Assembly (NCBI RefSeq): GCF_002111595.1
Contig: NZ_LUTN01000018.1
Coordinates: 33,081 to 97,080, forward strand
Reading direction: 5' to 3'
DNA: 64,000 bases
DNA from: Lonsdalea britannica
Lineage (GTDB): Bacteria; Pseudomonadota; Gammaproteobacteria; Enterobacterales; Enterobacteriaceae
This document shows, in pieces, positions 19,844 through 29,074 of the stretch (position 1 is the first letter of the stretch; every line of letters begins with the position of its first letter). Below the pieces are notes generated by a model. The model was not told where the DNA came from and did not search any database. It worked only from the letters and a program-made list of their open reading frames with translations. The translations under genes were made by a program, and so were the position numbers.

Positions 19844-20192
19844 GCTATTTTATTATTATATTTCAGATAATTATCCCCCATATCCCCGGCGTCAGCTCTT
19901 GATTTACCGCACGGACAAATCCGAATCTCTCGAAATTGCTGTCTTTTTCATCACGTTGCCTGGGTTTTTACCCGCAGTCAGCTATAGTTAACAGTGTGTA
20001 CGATATTTCTAGTTTGTTTCACTGTTAATTTAACGAGAGGCAGCGGGTTGTATTGAAGTGTTGGTAATTTACGGCATGACAATCTATTCGGTAGCCGATG
20101 CCGGCTACGATGCGCTAGCCCCGTGATTGACTCTTTATGAGCACATCCCGTGCAGTGGAACAGTGGTAGTGGCAACAAAAAGGAAGATCTAG
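19844..20192. other. Intergenic region upstream of osmY
   Basis: About 350 bases containing the osmY promoter, probably sigma-S controlled by analogy with E. coli. No reading frame is supported. The ribosome site GGAAGA precedes the osmY ATG. Confidence 0.5.
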
Positions 20193-20810
20193 ATGAAAAA
20201 GACCAAGATTGCACAATCAGTAATGGCCGTTGTTCTGGGTACTATGTTGCTGGGCGGTCAGGCGATGGCAGAAGAAACGTTCAGCCAGAAAGTGAAGAAC
20301 GTGGCCGATACCACCGGACAGAAAGTCGATAGCTCCATGACTTCTGCAGGGAATTATCTGGATGACAGCACGGTCACCGCAAAAGTGAAAAGCGCGCTGC
20401 TGGAAGATAAAACCATTGATAGCGGAGACATCTCCGTCGCGACATCTAAAGGCGTCGTAACCCTGAGCGGTTTTGTCGCAAGCCAGGATCTTTCCGCGCA
20501 CGCGGTCAGCATCGCGAGCAAGACCGAGGGCGTGAAGTCCGTCAGCGATAAGCTGCAGGTCAAAGATGAAAAAGGTTCCCAGACAGTCGGCGCTTATGCC
20601 GGAGATACGGTAACCACCAGCAAAGTCAAAGCGAAATTCCTGGCGGACAGCATCGTTCCGTCTCGCCACATCAAAGTTGAAACGCATGACGGCATTGTGC
20701 AGCTGACCGGTCAGGTATCGACGGCGGCACAGTCTGCTCAGGCGGAAAGTTTGGCCAAGGCTGTTGAAGGGGTCAAAAGCGTCAAGAATGACCTGACGGT
20801 GAAATCCTAA
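20193..20810 (+). CDS. osmY: Osmotically inducible periplasmic protein OsmY
   Basis: A periplasmic stress chaperone induced by high osmolarity and stationary phase. The 205 residues start with a signal peptide (cut after AMA, about residue 26), then a linker and two BON domains (about 55-122 and 135-205) with the repeated pattern TVTAKVKSALL/TTSKVKAKFL and GVVTLSGFV/GIVQLTGQV. Length and order match E. coli OsmY. It lies between prfC and ytjA, the conserved order. Confidence 0.95.
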   Translation: MKKTKIAQSVMAVVLGTMLLGGQAMAEETFSQKVKNVADTTGQKVDSSMTSAGNYLDDSTVTAKVKSALLEDKTIDSGDISVATSKGVVTLSGFVASQDLSAHAVSIASKTEGVKSVSDKLQVKDEKGSQTVGAYAGDTVTTSKVKAKFLADSIVPSRHIKVETHDGIVQLTGQVSTAAQSAQAESLAKAVEGVKSVKNDLTVKS

Positions 20811-20863
20811 TTCAGCTCCGACTCCGGGTTATGCCGTTCCTCGGGTAACCCGCGATCACATCT

Positions 20864-20889
20864 GCGCGGCGGCTATCTCGCCGCCGCGC
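20864..20889 (+). repeat. GC-rich hairpin after osmY
   Basis: A perfect nine-base-pair stem (GCGCGGCGG with CCGCCGCGC) and an eight-base loop, 54 bases after the osmY stop. No T-run follows, so it may stabilise the 3' end rather than terminate transcription. Confidence 0.5.
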
Positions 20890-21059
20890 CTGTCAGGACG
20901 ACTCACCGACGGTATCTTCGCTCAGGGCGGCTTCGGCGCCATCAGACCAATGAGCGCGGTTTCGGGCTCATGGTTCTGCCCCGTCGGATAGCCGCGTTGC
21001 GTTCTAAGACGCTGGCTGCAACAACATCACTTTAATCACCCGATATTGAAGGAGAGCGT

Positions 21060-21221
21060 ATGTTTCGTTGGGGTATTATTTTTCTGATTGTCGCGCTGAT
21101 CGCCGCCGCGCTGGGTTTCGGCGGACTGGCGGGTGTCGCGGCGAGTGCAGCTAAAATCGTCTTCGTGATCGGTATCATTCTATTCCTGATCAGTCTCTTC
21201 ATGGGACGCAGGCGTCCATAG
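21060..21221 (+). CDS. ytjA: YtjA family small membrane protein (DUF1328)
   Basis: A 53-residue protein with two hydrophobic helices (about 4-22 and 29-47) and a basic end GRRRP. It starts [10 protein letters not shown] and is nearly identical to E. coli YtjA. A GGAGAG ribosome site precedes the ATG. The gene lies between osmY and yjjV and is followed by a terminator. Function is unknown; small DUF1328 proteins are common stress-related envelope peptides. Confidence 0.93.
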   Translation: MFRWGIIFLIVALIAAALGFGGLAGVAASAAKIVFVIGIILFLISLFMGRRRP

Positions 21222-21290
21222 CGATAGCAGTCTGTAGGTGTCGCTAAGGACGTGAATGTGGAGTCTGTGCTGTATCACGTCTATCAACCG

Positions 21291-21327
21291 CCGGCCCGGC
21301 ATCCACAAGGATGTGCGGGCCGGTTTT
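21291..21327 (+). terminator. Terminator-like hairpin after ytjA
   Basis: The stem CCGGCCCG (21291-21298) pairs with CGGGCCGG (21316-21323), with an inner CATCC/GGATG pairing, and TTTT follows. It is about 70 bases downstream of the ytjA stop. Confidence 0.75.
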
Positions 21328-21512
21328 GTATTTAACGGAAAGGCTCGCCTGTCTTTTCGCGTCATCCCTCGGGGCGACGCCTTGCGCTGCGTTCATGGCG
21401 GCTCCCATTCGATATAAGGCCGGTGGCCCGGTCTGTTGCAGGCACATGTCGCGATGGGCGAGTAACTGCTATCCTCACAGCCTCTCATTCCGCATGGAGG
21501 TCGTATTTGCTT

Positions 21513-22337
21513 ATGCCGGGTTTTGAACTGACCGCCAGCCAGACCGACCTGCGCTCTGACGCGCCGGGTCCGCTGATAGATACCCACTGCCATTTTGACG
21601 TTCCTTTGTTTTTGAATGACGAGTCTGACAGCGTGCGACGCGCTCAGGACGCGGGCATCACCGATATCATCATTCCCGCGGTGGACGCCCATCACTTCGA
21701 TCTTATCCTTCAACTCTCCCAACGTTGGCCTGGCCTGCATGCGGCGCTGGGATTGCATCCGTTATATATCGATCGTCATGACGAAAAGGATTTAGCGTTG
21801 CTGGACGCCCGGTTGCAGTCGCATCGGGAAGGCGTAGTCGCGGTCGGCGAGATGGGGTTGGATCTCTATATGGATAATCCCCAGTTCGATCGCCAGTGCC
21901 ATTTTCTCGGCGAACAGCTGGCGCTGGCTCGTCGTCACGATCTGCCGGTGATCCTGCACTCCCGGCGGACACATGATCGTTTGGCGGCGATACTTCGGCG
22001 GTGCCCTCTGCCGCGCACGGGCGTGGTGCACGGTTTTTCAGGTAGCTATGAGCAGGCGATGGTGTTTATCCGGCTGGGTTTTTATATCGGCGTTGGCGGC
22101 ACTATCACCTATCCGCGCGCCAGCAAAACACGTCAAACGATAGCGAAATTGCCGTTGGAATTCCTGCTGTTGGAAACGGATGCGCCGGATATGCCCGTAT
22201 CGGGTCATCAGGGTTCGCCCAATCGGCCGGAACGTATACGCGACGTATTTGCGTCGTTGTGTGAACTGCGGAAGGAAATGCCGATGGAGCTCGTCACGGC
22301 CCTGGCGGCGAATTCGCGACGTTTATTTCAAATTTGA
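21513..22337 (+). CDS. yjjV: TatD-family metal-dependent hydrolase YjjV
   Basis: A 274-residue TIM-barrel nuclease/hydrolase. Metal ligands are visible in DTHCHFD (His25, His27), the mid-barrel Glu in VGEMGLDLY, HSRRTHD, VVHGFSGS and LETDAPDMP. YGGTITYP-like wording in the barrel (VGGTITYPRASKTR) is specific to the YjjV branch. The start is the ATG at 21513 with GGAGG about 12 bases upstream; the frame is open 90 bases further, but those residues are unlike TatD. TatD proteins act in DNA quality control; the exact substrate of YjjV is not certain. Confidence 0.88.
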   Translation: MPGFELTASQTDLRSDAPGPLIDTHCHFDVPLFLNDESDSVRRAQDAGITDIIIPAVDAHHFDLILQLSQRWPGLHAALGLHPLYIDRHDEKDLALLDARLQSHREGVVAVGEMGLDLYMDNPQFDRQCHFLGEQLALARRHDLPVILHSRRTHDRLAAILRRCPLPRTGVVHGFSGSYEQAMVFIRLGFYIGVGGTITYPRASKTRQTIAKLPLEFLLLETDAPDMPVSGHQGSPNRPERIRDVFASLCELRKEMPMELVTALAANSRRLFQI

Positions 22338-22765
22338 ACGAATAATCGGCGCGTTAGAACGATGGGTAAATCCTAATCACATGTTATCAATGATAAAAAA
22401 ATTAACATCCGGTTCGATAATGCCGGAATAGTCCTTTTTTCTTCCCGCCAGACTTATCCATTTTCTTCTTCTGACCCACTCTACCCACTGCCGTTAGATG
22501 ACGTTTTATTGTTTTATGACAATAGGTAACGTGATGAATAGTGGGTAGAAAGAGGAGAAATAATGCACTTTTATCCCAAAATATACAATATTTCAGAATA
22601 TTTGACGTTTTTATTCATTTAATGTTGTATGCATCGTTGGTTGCTGCCGATAGGCCTTTTATCGCCCAACTTCTTCGTTTGTTAAGTTTTCTAAAGAGAA
22701 GGGGCGCACCCTGGCAGTAGCATAGGCTTTCTTATTTATTACTTTCTCTACTAAAGGGATTTTCC
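22338..22765. other. Intergenic region upstream of the nucleoside permease
   Basis: About 430 bases, AT-rich toward the permease gene (22540-22660). No gene is recognised. I looked for a clear TGTGA-N6-TCACA site and did not find one. Confidence 0.45.
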
Positions 22766-24043
22766 ATGGAAATATTAATGAGTCTGGTGGGGATGGCCGT
22801 ACTCATCCTGGTCGGAATCATGCTGTCTAATAACCGTAAGGCAATAAACGTTCGCACGGTTGTCGGCGCTTTTTTGATCCAGATCTGTATTGGCGTATTG
22901 GCGCTATATGTTCCCCTGGGCCGACAGGTTCTTGCCAGTATCACTTCCGGCGTAGGTAACGTCATCGGCTATGGCAATGACGGGATCGCTTTTATGTTCG
23001 GTGGCCTGGCCTCGGATAAAATGTTCGAGATCTTCGGCGGCGGCGGTTTTGTCTTTGCGCTGCGGGTACTGCCGATGATTGTGTTCTTCTCTTCCCTTAT
23101 CGCGGTGCTGTATTACCTCGGCATCATGCAGTGGGTCGTTCGTCTGCTGGGCGGCAGCCTACAGCTGCTGTTGCGGACGTCGCGCACCGAATCTCTCTCC
23201 GCCACCGCGAATATCTTTGTCGGCATGACCGAGGCGCCATTGGTGGTGCGTCCCTACATTGCGGGCATGACGCAGTCCGAACTCTTTGCCGTCATGTGCG
23301 GCGGGCTGGCCTCTATCTCCGTTTCCGTTCTTGCGGGCTATGCGCAGATGGGCGTGCCGCTGGAGTATCTGATCGCCGCTTCCTTTATGGCCGCGCCGGG
23401 CAGCCTGCTGTTTGCCAAGCTGATCATGCCGGAAACGGAACAGACGCATGACCGTGATACGGTTCAACATTTCGACGGTGAAGAACAAAAACCGAGCAAT
23501 GTCATCGACGCGGCGGCGGGCGGTGCGGCGTCAGGTTTGCAATTGGCGCTAAATGTTGGCGCAATGTTACTGGCTTTTATCGCTTTGATTGCTTTACTTA
23601 ACGGTATCCTCAGCGGTGTTGGCGGCTGGTTCGATTATCCGCAGCTGTCTCTGGAGCTGGTTCTTGGCTGGATTTTTGCACCTGTGGCATTCCTGATCGG
23701 TGTGCCGTGGAGTGAAGCAACGGTGGCAGGTTCATTCATCGGTCAGAAGCTGGTTGTTAATGAATTTGTGGCCTATTTGAATTTGAGCTCCTACCTCAAA
23801 CCTGACGATGTGGTTGCGGCCTCCGGTTTACAGGTACTGTCTACACACACGAAAGCGATTGTCTCTTTTGCACTGTGCGGCTTCGCCAATTTGTCCTCTA
23901 TTGCCATTCTCATTGGCGGTTTGGGCAGCATGGCGCCGAATAGACGTCCGGACATTGCCCGCTTCGGAATGAAAGCCATTGCGGCAGGGACGCTATCGAA
24001 TCTGATGAGCGCCAGTATCGCCGGTTTCTTTCTGGCTTTGTGA
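22766..24043 (+). CDS. Concentrative nucleoside transporter family permease (NupC/NupX type)
   Basis: A 425-residue CNT-family permease that imports nucleosides with H+ or Na+. The protein has about 10 hydrophobic segments. Family motifs are visible: FGGLASDK, FALRVLPMIVFFSSL, the substrate region GMTEAPLVVRPY, and NEFVAYLNLSSY followed by the ALCGFANLSSIAI signature. It is closest in style to the E. coli YeiJ/YeiM (NupX) branch rather than NupC itself. It stands alone, upstream of a phosphopantetheinyl transferase. The exact substrate is not determined. Confidence 0.85.
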   Translation: MEILMSLVGMAVLILVGIMLSNNRKAINVRTVVGAFLIQICIGVLALYVPLGRQVLASITSGVGNVIGYGNDGIAFMFGGLASDKMFEIFGGGGFVFALRVLPMIVFFSSLIAVLYYLGIMQWVVRLLGGSLQLLLRTSRTESLSATANIFVGMTEAPLVVRPYIAGMTQSELFAVMCGGLASISVSVLAGYAQMGVPLEYLIAASFMAAPGSLLFAKLIMPETEQTHDRDTVQHFDGEEQKPSNVIDAAAGGAASGLQLALNVGAMLLAFIALIALLNGILSGVGGWFDYPQLSLELVLGWIFAPVAFLIGVPWSEATVAGSFIGQKLVVNEFVAYLNLSSYLKPDDVVAASGLQVLSTHTKAIVSFALCGFANLSSIAILIGGLGSMAPNRRPDIARFGMKAIAAGTLSNLMSASIAGFFLAL

Positions 24044-24100
24044 GTCGTGTTTTACAGGGAGGTAGCGCCGCTGCTTCTCTGTACTGTGAACTAGTGGCAC

Positions 24101-24856
24101 ATGCGCTATGTTCCGCTTGAAGAGTTAAAGAATATGCTTTCTGTTTTTATAGAAGATATCGAGTGGGTTACGTTCCGCCAGGCTGACAGCGACGCTATTT
24201 ACCCTGGGGTAGGGGCGCGCTGTCATTTTTCCCTGCGGACTTATCGTGATGATTTGTTCTTTCGCGCAGGGATTCCTTTTACAGCAGAAATTGCACGCTC
24301 AGTGCCTAAGCGTCGGGCTGAGTATCTGGCCGGACGTCATCTCGCCCGCCGGGTGCTCGAACGCCTGGGGGTTGAGCGATACACATTGAAAAACGGCGAG
24401 GATCGTTCGCCGCAGTGGCCCGACTTTATCGTTGGGTCGTTGAGCCATAACGCAGACTGCGCGCTCTGCGCGGCCCATATGCGTCAGGATACGGCCTCCT
24501 ACGTCGGATTGGATGTCGAGACGGTCATGAGCGAGGAGCGGGCGAACAGCCTGTGGCCGGGGATCATCAACGATGAAGAGTTCGACTGGTTGCATGAGAC
24601 GTTCCCCGGTCGTTTCTCGACGTTGCTGACGCTGGCGTTCTCCGCCAAGGAGAGTTTGTACAAGGCGCTGTATCCGCAGGTGAAACACTATTTTGATTTT
24701 CTGGATGTCAAACTTGTGACGCTGGACAGCGTCCGGCACACCTTCACTCTGGAACTGTTGTGCGACCTGTCGCCCGACTTCCCGAGGGGGCGGCGCTTTA
24801 GCGGGACGTATCAACTGCGAGAGCAGGATGTGATCACGTTTATTTATCACCAATAA
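24101..24856 (+). CDS. 4'-phosphopantetheinyl transferase (EntD type)
   Basis: Transfers the phosphopantetheine arm of CoA to carrier domains of peptide or polyketide synthases. The 251-residue product shows KRRAEYLAGRHLARRVL (about 69-85), GSLSHNADCALCA, the Mg-binding GLDVE and the catalytic FSAKESLYKAL motif, in the normal order for EntD. The ATG at 24101 may be preceded by residues not needed for activity; an internal ATG (codon 12) is an alternative start. No carrier-protein synthase lies within the window, so its partner is elsewhere. It is followed at about 30 bases by a short-chain dehydrogenase, possibly co-transcribed. Confidence 0.88.
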   Translation: MRYVPLEELKNMLSVFIEDIEWVTFRQADSDAIYPGVGARCHFSLRTYRDDLFFRAGIPFTAEIARSVPKRRAEYLAGRHLARRVLERLGVERYTLKNGEDRSPQWPDFIVGSLSHNADCALCAAHMRQDTASYVGLDVETVMSEERANSLWPGIINDEEFDWLHETFPGRFSTLLTLAFSAKESLYKALYPQVKHYFDFLDVKLVTLDSVRHTFTLELLCDLSPDFPRGRRFSGTYQLREQDVITFIYHQ

Positions 24857-24887
24857 TGGATAACGGCACGCTCGAAGGAAGTCGACG

Positions 24888-25640
24888 ATGAAGATGACGG
24901 GGAACACGTTGCTAATCACCGGCGGTGGTTCTGGGATAGGTCGCGGACTGGCGGAAGCCTTTCATCGCGCGGGCAACCAGATCGTCATTGCCGGGCGCGA
25001 CGTCTCCCGTTTGCGCGAGGTCGCCTCTGCCCATCCGGGCATGGCGTATCTCGCGCTTGACCAGCGTTCTCCGGACGGCGTGGCGGCTTTCGTCCAGCAG
25101 CTGACGGCGCGTTTTCCCACGTTGAATGGCGTGATCAATAACGCAGGAATCCAGCGGCGGGAAAAGGTGACCGAACGTGACTGGCAGACGGTGCAGGAGA
25201 CGATATCCACCAATCTGTTGGGGCCGATTTACCTGACCACCGCTTTGTTGCCGCATCTGCTTCAGCAACCCCGTGCGGCGATCCTTAACGTGACGTCCGA
25301 ACTGGCGTTTATGCCGCAGGCGGCCACGCCAACGTACTGCGCGAGTAAAGCCGCGCTGCACTCTTATACGCAATCGCTGCGTTTTCAGCTGCGCGATACC
25401 GCGGTGCAGGTCATAGAGGTGATCCCGCCTTGGGTGCAGACAGGTTTGCAGGGTGAGCAAGGGCACGATCCGCGGGCGATGCCGCTGGACGTGTTTATCA
25501 ATGAGACGATGGCATTGTTGCAGGCGAATCCCGAGTCAGAGGAGATTGTCGTCGCGCGGGCTCGTCCGCTGCGTGACGCGCCGCGCAGTGAGGGCTACGA
25601 CGCGCTGCTTCAGGCTTTCAATTCGCCAGAGGCGGAGTGA
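24888..25640 (+). CDS. SDR-family oxidoreductase (DltE-like)
   Basis: A 250-residue classical short-chain dehydrogenase. It has the NAD(P) loop TGGGSGIG (11-18), the NNAG motif (about 85-88), catalytic Ser in NVTSE, and YCASK. The overall wording (GNTLLITGGGSGIGRGLAEAF, ending in the APRSEGYDALLQAFN-like tail) is that of DltE-type SDRs, whose substrate is unknown. It lies 31 bases after the phosphopantetheinyl transferase and is followed by a strong hairpin terminator. Confidence 0.82.
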   Translation: MKMTGNTLLITGGGSGIGRGLAEAFHRAGNQIVIAGRDVSRLREVASAHPGMAYLALDQRSPDGVAAFVQQLTARFPTLNGVINNAGIQRREKVTERDWQTVQETISTNLLGPIYLTTALLPHLLQQPRAAILNVTSELAFMPQAATPTYCASKAALHSYTQSLRFQLRDTAVQVIEVIPPWVQTGLQGEQGHDPRAMPLDVFINETMALLQANPESEEIVVARARPLRDAPRSEGYDALLQAFNSPEAE

Positions 25641-25673
25641 CCTCGCGAAAGCCGTTATTCGAAAAAGAGATGC

Positions 25674-25709
25674 AAAACAGGCGGAACTTCGGTTCCGCCT
25701 GTTTTTTTT
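25674..25709. terminator. Strong bidirectional terminator between SDR gene and ABC operon
   Basis: A perfect 14-base-pair stem (AAAACAGGCGGAAC with GTTCCGCCTGTTTT) closed by a TTCG tetraloop. The arms supply a T-run on both strands (eight T on the plus strand), so it can serve the SDR gene and the convergent ABC operon. Confidence 0.92.
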
Positions 25710-25762
25710 AGTGAATGCTCACTTACTTATGAGCCTTACATCATCAGCCTGTTTCAGGAACG

Positions 25763-26481
25763 CTACGCGGCGCGTCCGCCCAGATACAGCTCTCGCATAC
25801 GTGGATCGTTGAGCAGCTCGCTCGCGTTGCCTGTCAGTGCGACTTTTCCCAACGCCAGCACATAGGCCCGGTCTGAGATATGCAGGGCTTCCATGGCATT
25901 CTGTTCCACCATCAATATCGCTACGTTCTCTTCCCGACGAATTGCCTGAATGGCGTCGAAGACATCCGTCAGCATTTTGGGCGAGAGCCCGGCGGAAGGC
26001 TCGTCCAGCAGCAGGGTTGCGGGCCGGGGCATCAGGCGCGAGTCAGCGCCAATATCTGACGCTCCCCGCCGGAAAGCGCCGATGCCGTTGCGCGCCATTT
26101 CTTGCGCAGCAACGGATAGCGTTCGCACAGCTCTTCCATTCGCTGTCGGCGCTGTCTGTCCGGCAGAAACTGACCGCCGGTTTGCAAATTTTCCTTGATA
26201 GTCAGGTTGTTGAAGACGTTGTCCGTCTGGGGCACAAAGCCAAGTGAGCACTCACGAACTTTGCGATGGATCGGGATTCTGCCCACGTCACGATCGTCCA
26301 ACAGAATCTGCCCGCCGCGTGGCGTCAGGTAGCCCGCGATGCATTTCAACAAGGTTGACTTACCACAGCCGTTGGGGCCGAGCAGCGTGACGATTTCCGC
26401 GTTATCCACCTGCAGGGAGATGCCCTGAAGGATGTCGATGCCGGGGGTATAGCCAGCCACGACGTCGTGCAACGTAATCAT
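25763..26481 (-). pseudogene. Branched-chain-amino-acid-type ABC transporter ATPase (LivF type), frameshifted in this sequence
   Basis: One of two cytoplasmic ATPases of a HAAT-family importer. The first frame gives MITLHDVVAGY, Walker A GPNGCGKST and the signature LSGGERQ, and stops at LALTRA. The second frame continues with RPATLLLDEPSAGLSP (Walker B) to LGGRAA. Restoring one C (GCCTGATG to GCCCTGATG on the coding strand, near 26036) gives TRALMPRPATLLLDEP, an intact protein of about 240 residues. Its start overlaps the upstream ATPase stop by ATGA. It is the last gene of the operon. Confidence 0.88.
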
Positions 26482-27257
26482 ACGGCCTCCTGTTGAGTCT
26501 GGGCGCTGCGGCCCAGATAAGCGTCCAGCACCTGCTGATTATTCGCCAACTCGTCCGGATGGCAACTGGCGACGATGTGCCCGCGATCCAGTACGATACA
26601 GCGCTGGCACAGCTCGCGAATGAAGTGCATATCGTGTTCAATAATCACCAGCGACAGCCCCTCGCGATTCAAACGTAGTAGCGTCTCCACAATATCCCGT
26701 CGCAGGTTGGGGTGAACGCCAGCCATCGGCTCGTCCAGCATCAGAATCTGCGGATCGCCCATCAGCGCACAGGCGATGCCCAGCAGCTTTTTTTGACCGC
26801 CGGACAGCGCTGCGGCGGGCAGGTCGCGGACGGGATTAAGCAGCAGCGCGTCAATCAACGCCTGCGCTTTGGCGCGGTCTGCCTGTTCGGCGCGTCGAGT
26901 CGCCGGTAGCGACAGCAGACTGCTCCAGAAACCGTGATGCCGCGTGCCCGCCGTCATCACCACTTCCATCACCGTCATTTTTTGCGGCATAGCGGGGAGC
27001 TGGAAAGTGCGTGCAACACCGGACTGAATGATGCGATGCGTCGGCAACTTATCGATACGTTGCCCGGCGACGTGAATAGCGCCGCCATCTATCGGGGTGA
27101 ATCCTGAAATCGCATTCAGCAGCGTACTTTTTCCTGACCCGTTTGGCCCCAGCAGACCGAGGATCTCTCCTTGATGCAGGGTAACGTTGACGCCCTCGAG
27201 TACGCGGTTACCGCCGAAGGCTTTACTGACATTCTCGATCTGCATCAGTGGCGTCAT
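26478..27257 (-). CDS. Branched-chain-amino-acid-type ABC transporter ATPase (LivG type)
   Basis: A 259-residue ATPase with Walker A GPNGSGKST (about 35-43), Q-loop, signature LSGGQKKLLGIA, Walker B ILMLDEPMAGVHP and the long LivG-type insert after Walker A. The C-terminal region (LANNQQVLDAYLG) is typical of LivG. Starts and stops overlap with both neighbours by ATGA. Together with the second ATPase it powers uptake by the membrane pair encoded upstream. Confidence 0.9.
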   Translation of the reverse strand: MTPLMQIENVSKAFGGNRVLEGVNVTLHQGEILGLLGPNGSGKSTLLNAISGFTPIDGGAIHVAGQRIDKLPTHRIIQSGVARTFQLPAMPQKMTVMEVVMTAGTRHHGFWSSLLSLPATRRAEQADRAKAQALIDALLLNPVRDLPAAALSGGQKKLLGIACALMGDPQILMLDEPMAGVHPNLRRDIVETLLRLNREGLSLVIIEHDMHFIRELCQRCIVLDRGHIVASCHPDELANNQQVLDAYLGRSAQTQQEAV

Positions 27258-28143
27258 GACGGCACCTTCCTTAATTTTTCAGGCAGCAATCCGCCGGAAC
27301 GCCACAGCAGGCAGGCCAGCAGAATAACGCCGACCGTGCCCAGACGCAGCGCGCCGGTGATATCGGAACCGATATTAAACAGGTCTTTGGCGAAAGGAAT
27401 GAAGGTATACAGGCATTCGACGACCAGAACGCCCAAGAGCACGCCCGCGACATTGCCGATACCGCCGATCATCACCATGCTCCAGATCAGGAAGGTTTCG
27501 GAGGGCAGAAGGTAATCGGGGCTAACGTAACTGGTGTAATAGGCCATCAGGATCCCCGCGGCGGTGGCGATCGCCGCGCTGCACATCAGCGTGCGGCATT
27601 TCAGCCATTGCAGGTGATAGCCCATGCATGTCGCCAGCTGAGGCTGTTCGCGCATCAGACGTAGCGCCCGGCCGAAGCGGCTTTTACCCAACCGATGGGA
27701 GATGATTGCCACCAACGCGACGGACAACAGGATCACCACGGCGAAAATCAGTCCGTCGCCCTGCGTAGAGCCGGTGGACCATGCTGGGACGATGTTGCCC
27801 AGTCCTTGCGCGCCGCCGGTCAGCAAGTCTTCATTGATCGCGATCGTGCGAATGATCTCGGCGACGGCCAGGGTGGCAATTCCCCAGTAATCCGCTGCCA
27901 GCTGGCGGCCCAGCACCGACATGCCTGCGCCGATCAACAGGGAAAGCGCCATGCCGAACGCGCTGGCTTCGACAAAAGAAAGCCCCAACCGAGCGCCAAT
28001 TCCGGCGGAGTAAGCGCCGATACCGACAAAGGCGATATGGCCGAAGTTGAGCAGTCCAGCGTAGCCCGCCTGGATATTCAGCGCAAGCGCAATCAGGCGT
28101 AGATGCCGGTGATGCTAATAAGATGGAGCAGGAAATCAGACAC
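27254..28143 (-). pseudogene. Branched-chain-amino-acid-type ABC permease (LivM type), frameshifted in this sequence
   Basis: Membrane subunit of the HAAT importer. A GTG start at 28143 begins VSDFLLHLISITGIYA and meets a stop. The frame then continues elsewhere with LIALALNIQAGYAGLLNFGH, the LivM signature, through about eight hydrophobic segments to PEKLRKVPS. One missing C near 28096 (GCCTGATT to GCCCTGATT on the coding strand) explains the break. The gene overlaps the upstream permease by eight bases and the ATPase gene by four. The full protein would be about 296 residues. Confidence 0.88.
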
Positions 28144-29029
28144 GGCGCACCTCCCGGTTAAACAGGCCGTAAGGACGCAGCAGCAGCGCCAGCAGCAGAA
28201 TGACGAACGACGCCGCATTGATGTAGGTGACGGGGATGAACACCAGTTCACTGCCGAATAGCCAGCCGAAGTCGAGGTTAGTGACCAGCGTTTCGGTAGC
28301 CGCAATCAGCAGCGCGCCGAAGACGGCGCCTAGCGGATTACCCAGCCCGCCCAGAATGGCGGCGGCCAGAATCGGCAGCAGCAGATCGCTGCCCTGATTA
28401 ACATAGGCACTGGAGTTAAGCGCCAGCATGGAGCCGCCGAGTCCTGCCAGCGTACCGGCGATGAAATTGACGGTATGCACCAGCGCATCGGCGTTCAGGC
28501 CCGATGCGGCGGCCAGATCGCGGTTGCTCGCCAGAGCCCGAATGGAGCGTCCGAGCGAGGTATAGAACAGCAGCGCGCCGAAGGCGACCAGCAACACCAT
28601 TGTGACGCCCAGCGTCCACAGTTGGTTACGGGAAACGAAGCTATCGGCCAGCGAGATCGTCGGACTGAGCGGCAGGTTGTAGCTGACGGGCGACGATCCG
28701 GCGATCCCCAGAATCAGGGCGATCAGGATCATCGATACGGCCAGCGATCCGATCATGGCGCTTGCCGGCCCGGACTGCGCCAGGCGACGAAAGATCCCAT
28801 GATGCAGCAGCGTCGCCATCGCACCGGTCAGTACGCTAGCCAGTAGGATAGCCAGCAGGAACGGACAGCCGATCCGCAGCAGCGCGGCCGTCATGAAGGA
28901 ACCCACCATCGCATATTGCACGTGCGCCACGTTGGCGAACCGCACCAGCCCGTAAACCAGACTCAGGCCGAGCGCGATGGGCGCCAGGTCCGCAGTGCGG
29001 AGCAAGGTATCGAGAATGAACTGAAGCAT
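28136..29029 (-). CDS. Branched-chain-amino-acid-type ABC permease (LivH type)
   Basis: A 297-residue membrane protein with about eight hydrophobic segments. It has the LivH signatures LGLSLVYGLVRFANVAHVQY (about 21-40) and an AILGGLGNPLGAVFGALLI motif near the cytoplasmic coupling loop. The start is the ATG at 29029 preceded by AGGAAGAG; the frame is open 13 codons further. It pairs with the LivM-type protein encoded next. About 45 bases separate it from the binding-protein gene. Confidence 0.9.
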   Translation of the reverse strand: MLQFILDTLLRTADLAPIALGLSLVYGLVRFANVAHVQYAMVGSFMTAALLRIGCPFLLAILLASVLTGAMATLLHHGIFRRLAQSGPASAMIGSLAVSMILIALILGIAGSSPVSYNLPLSPTISLADSFVSRNQLWTLGVTMVLLVAFGALLFYTSLGRSIRALASNRDLAAASGLNADALVHTVNFIAGTLAGLGGSMLALNSSAYVNQGSDLLLPILAAAILGGLGNPLGAVFGALLIAATETLVTNLDFGWLFGSELVFIPVTYINAASFVILLLALLLRPYGLFNREVRRV

Positions 29030-29074
29030 AGACTCTTCCTGAAAGGGAACCGGGGCGCGAACGCCCACTAACGC

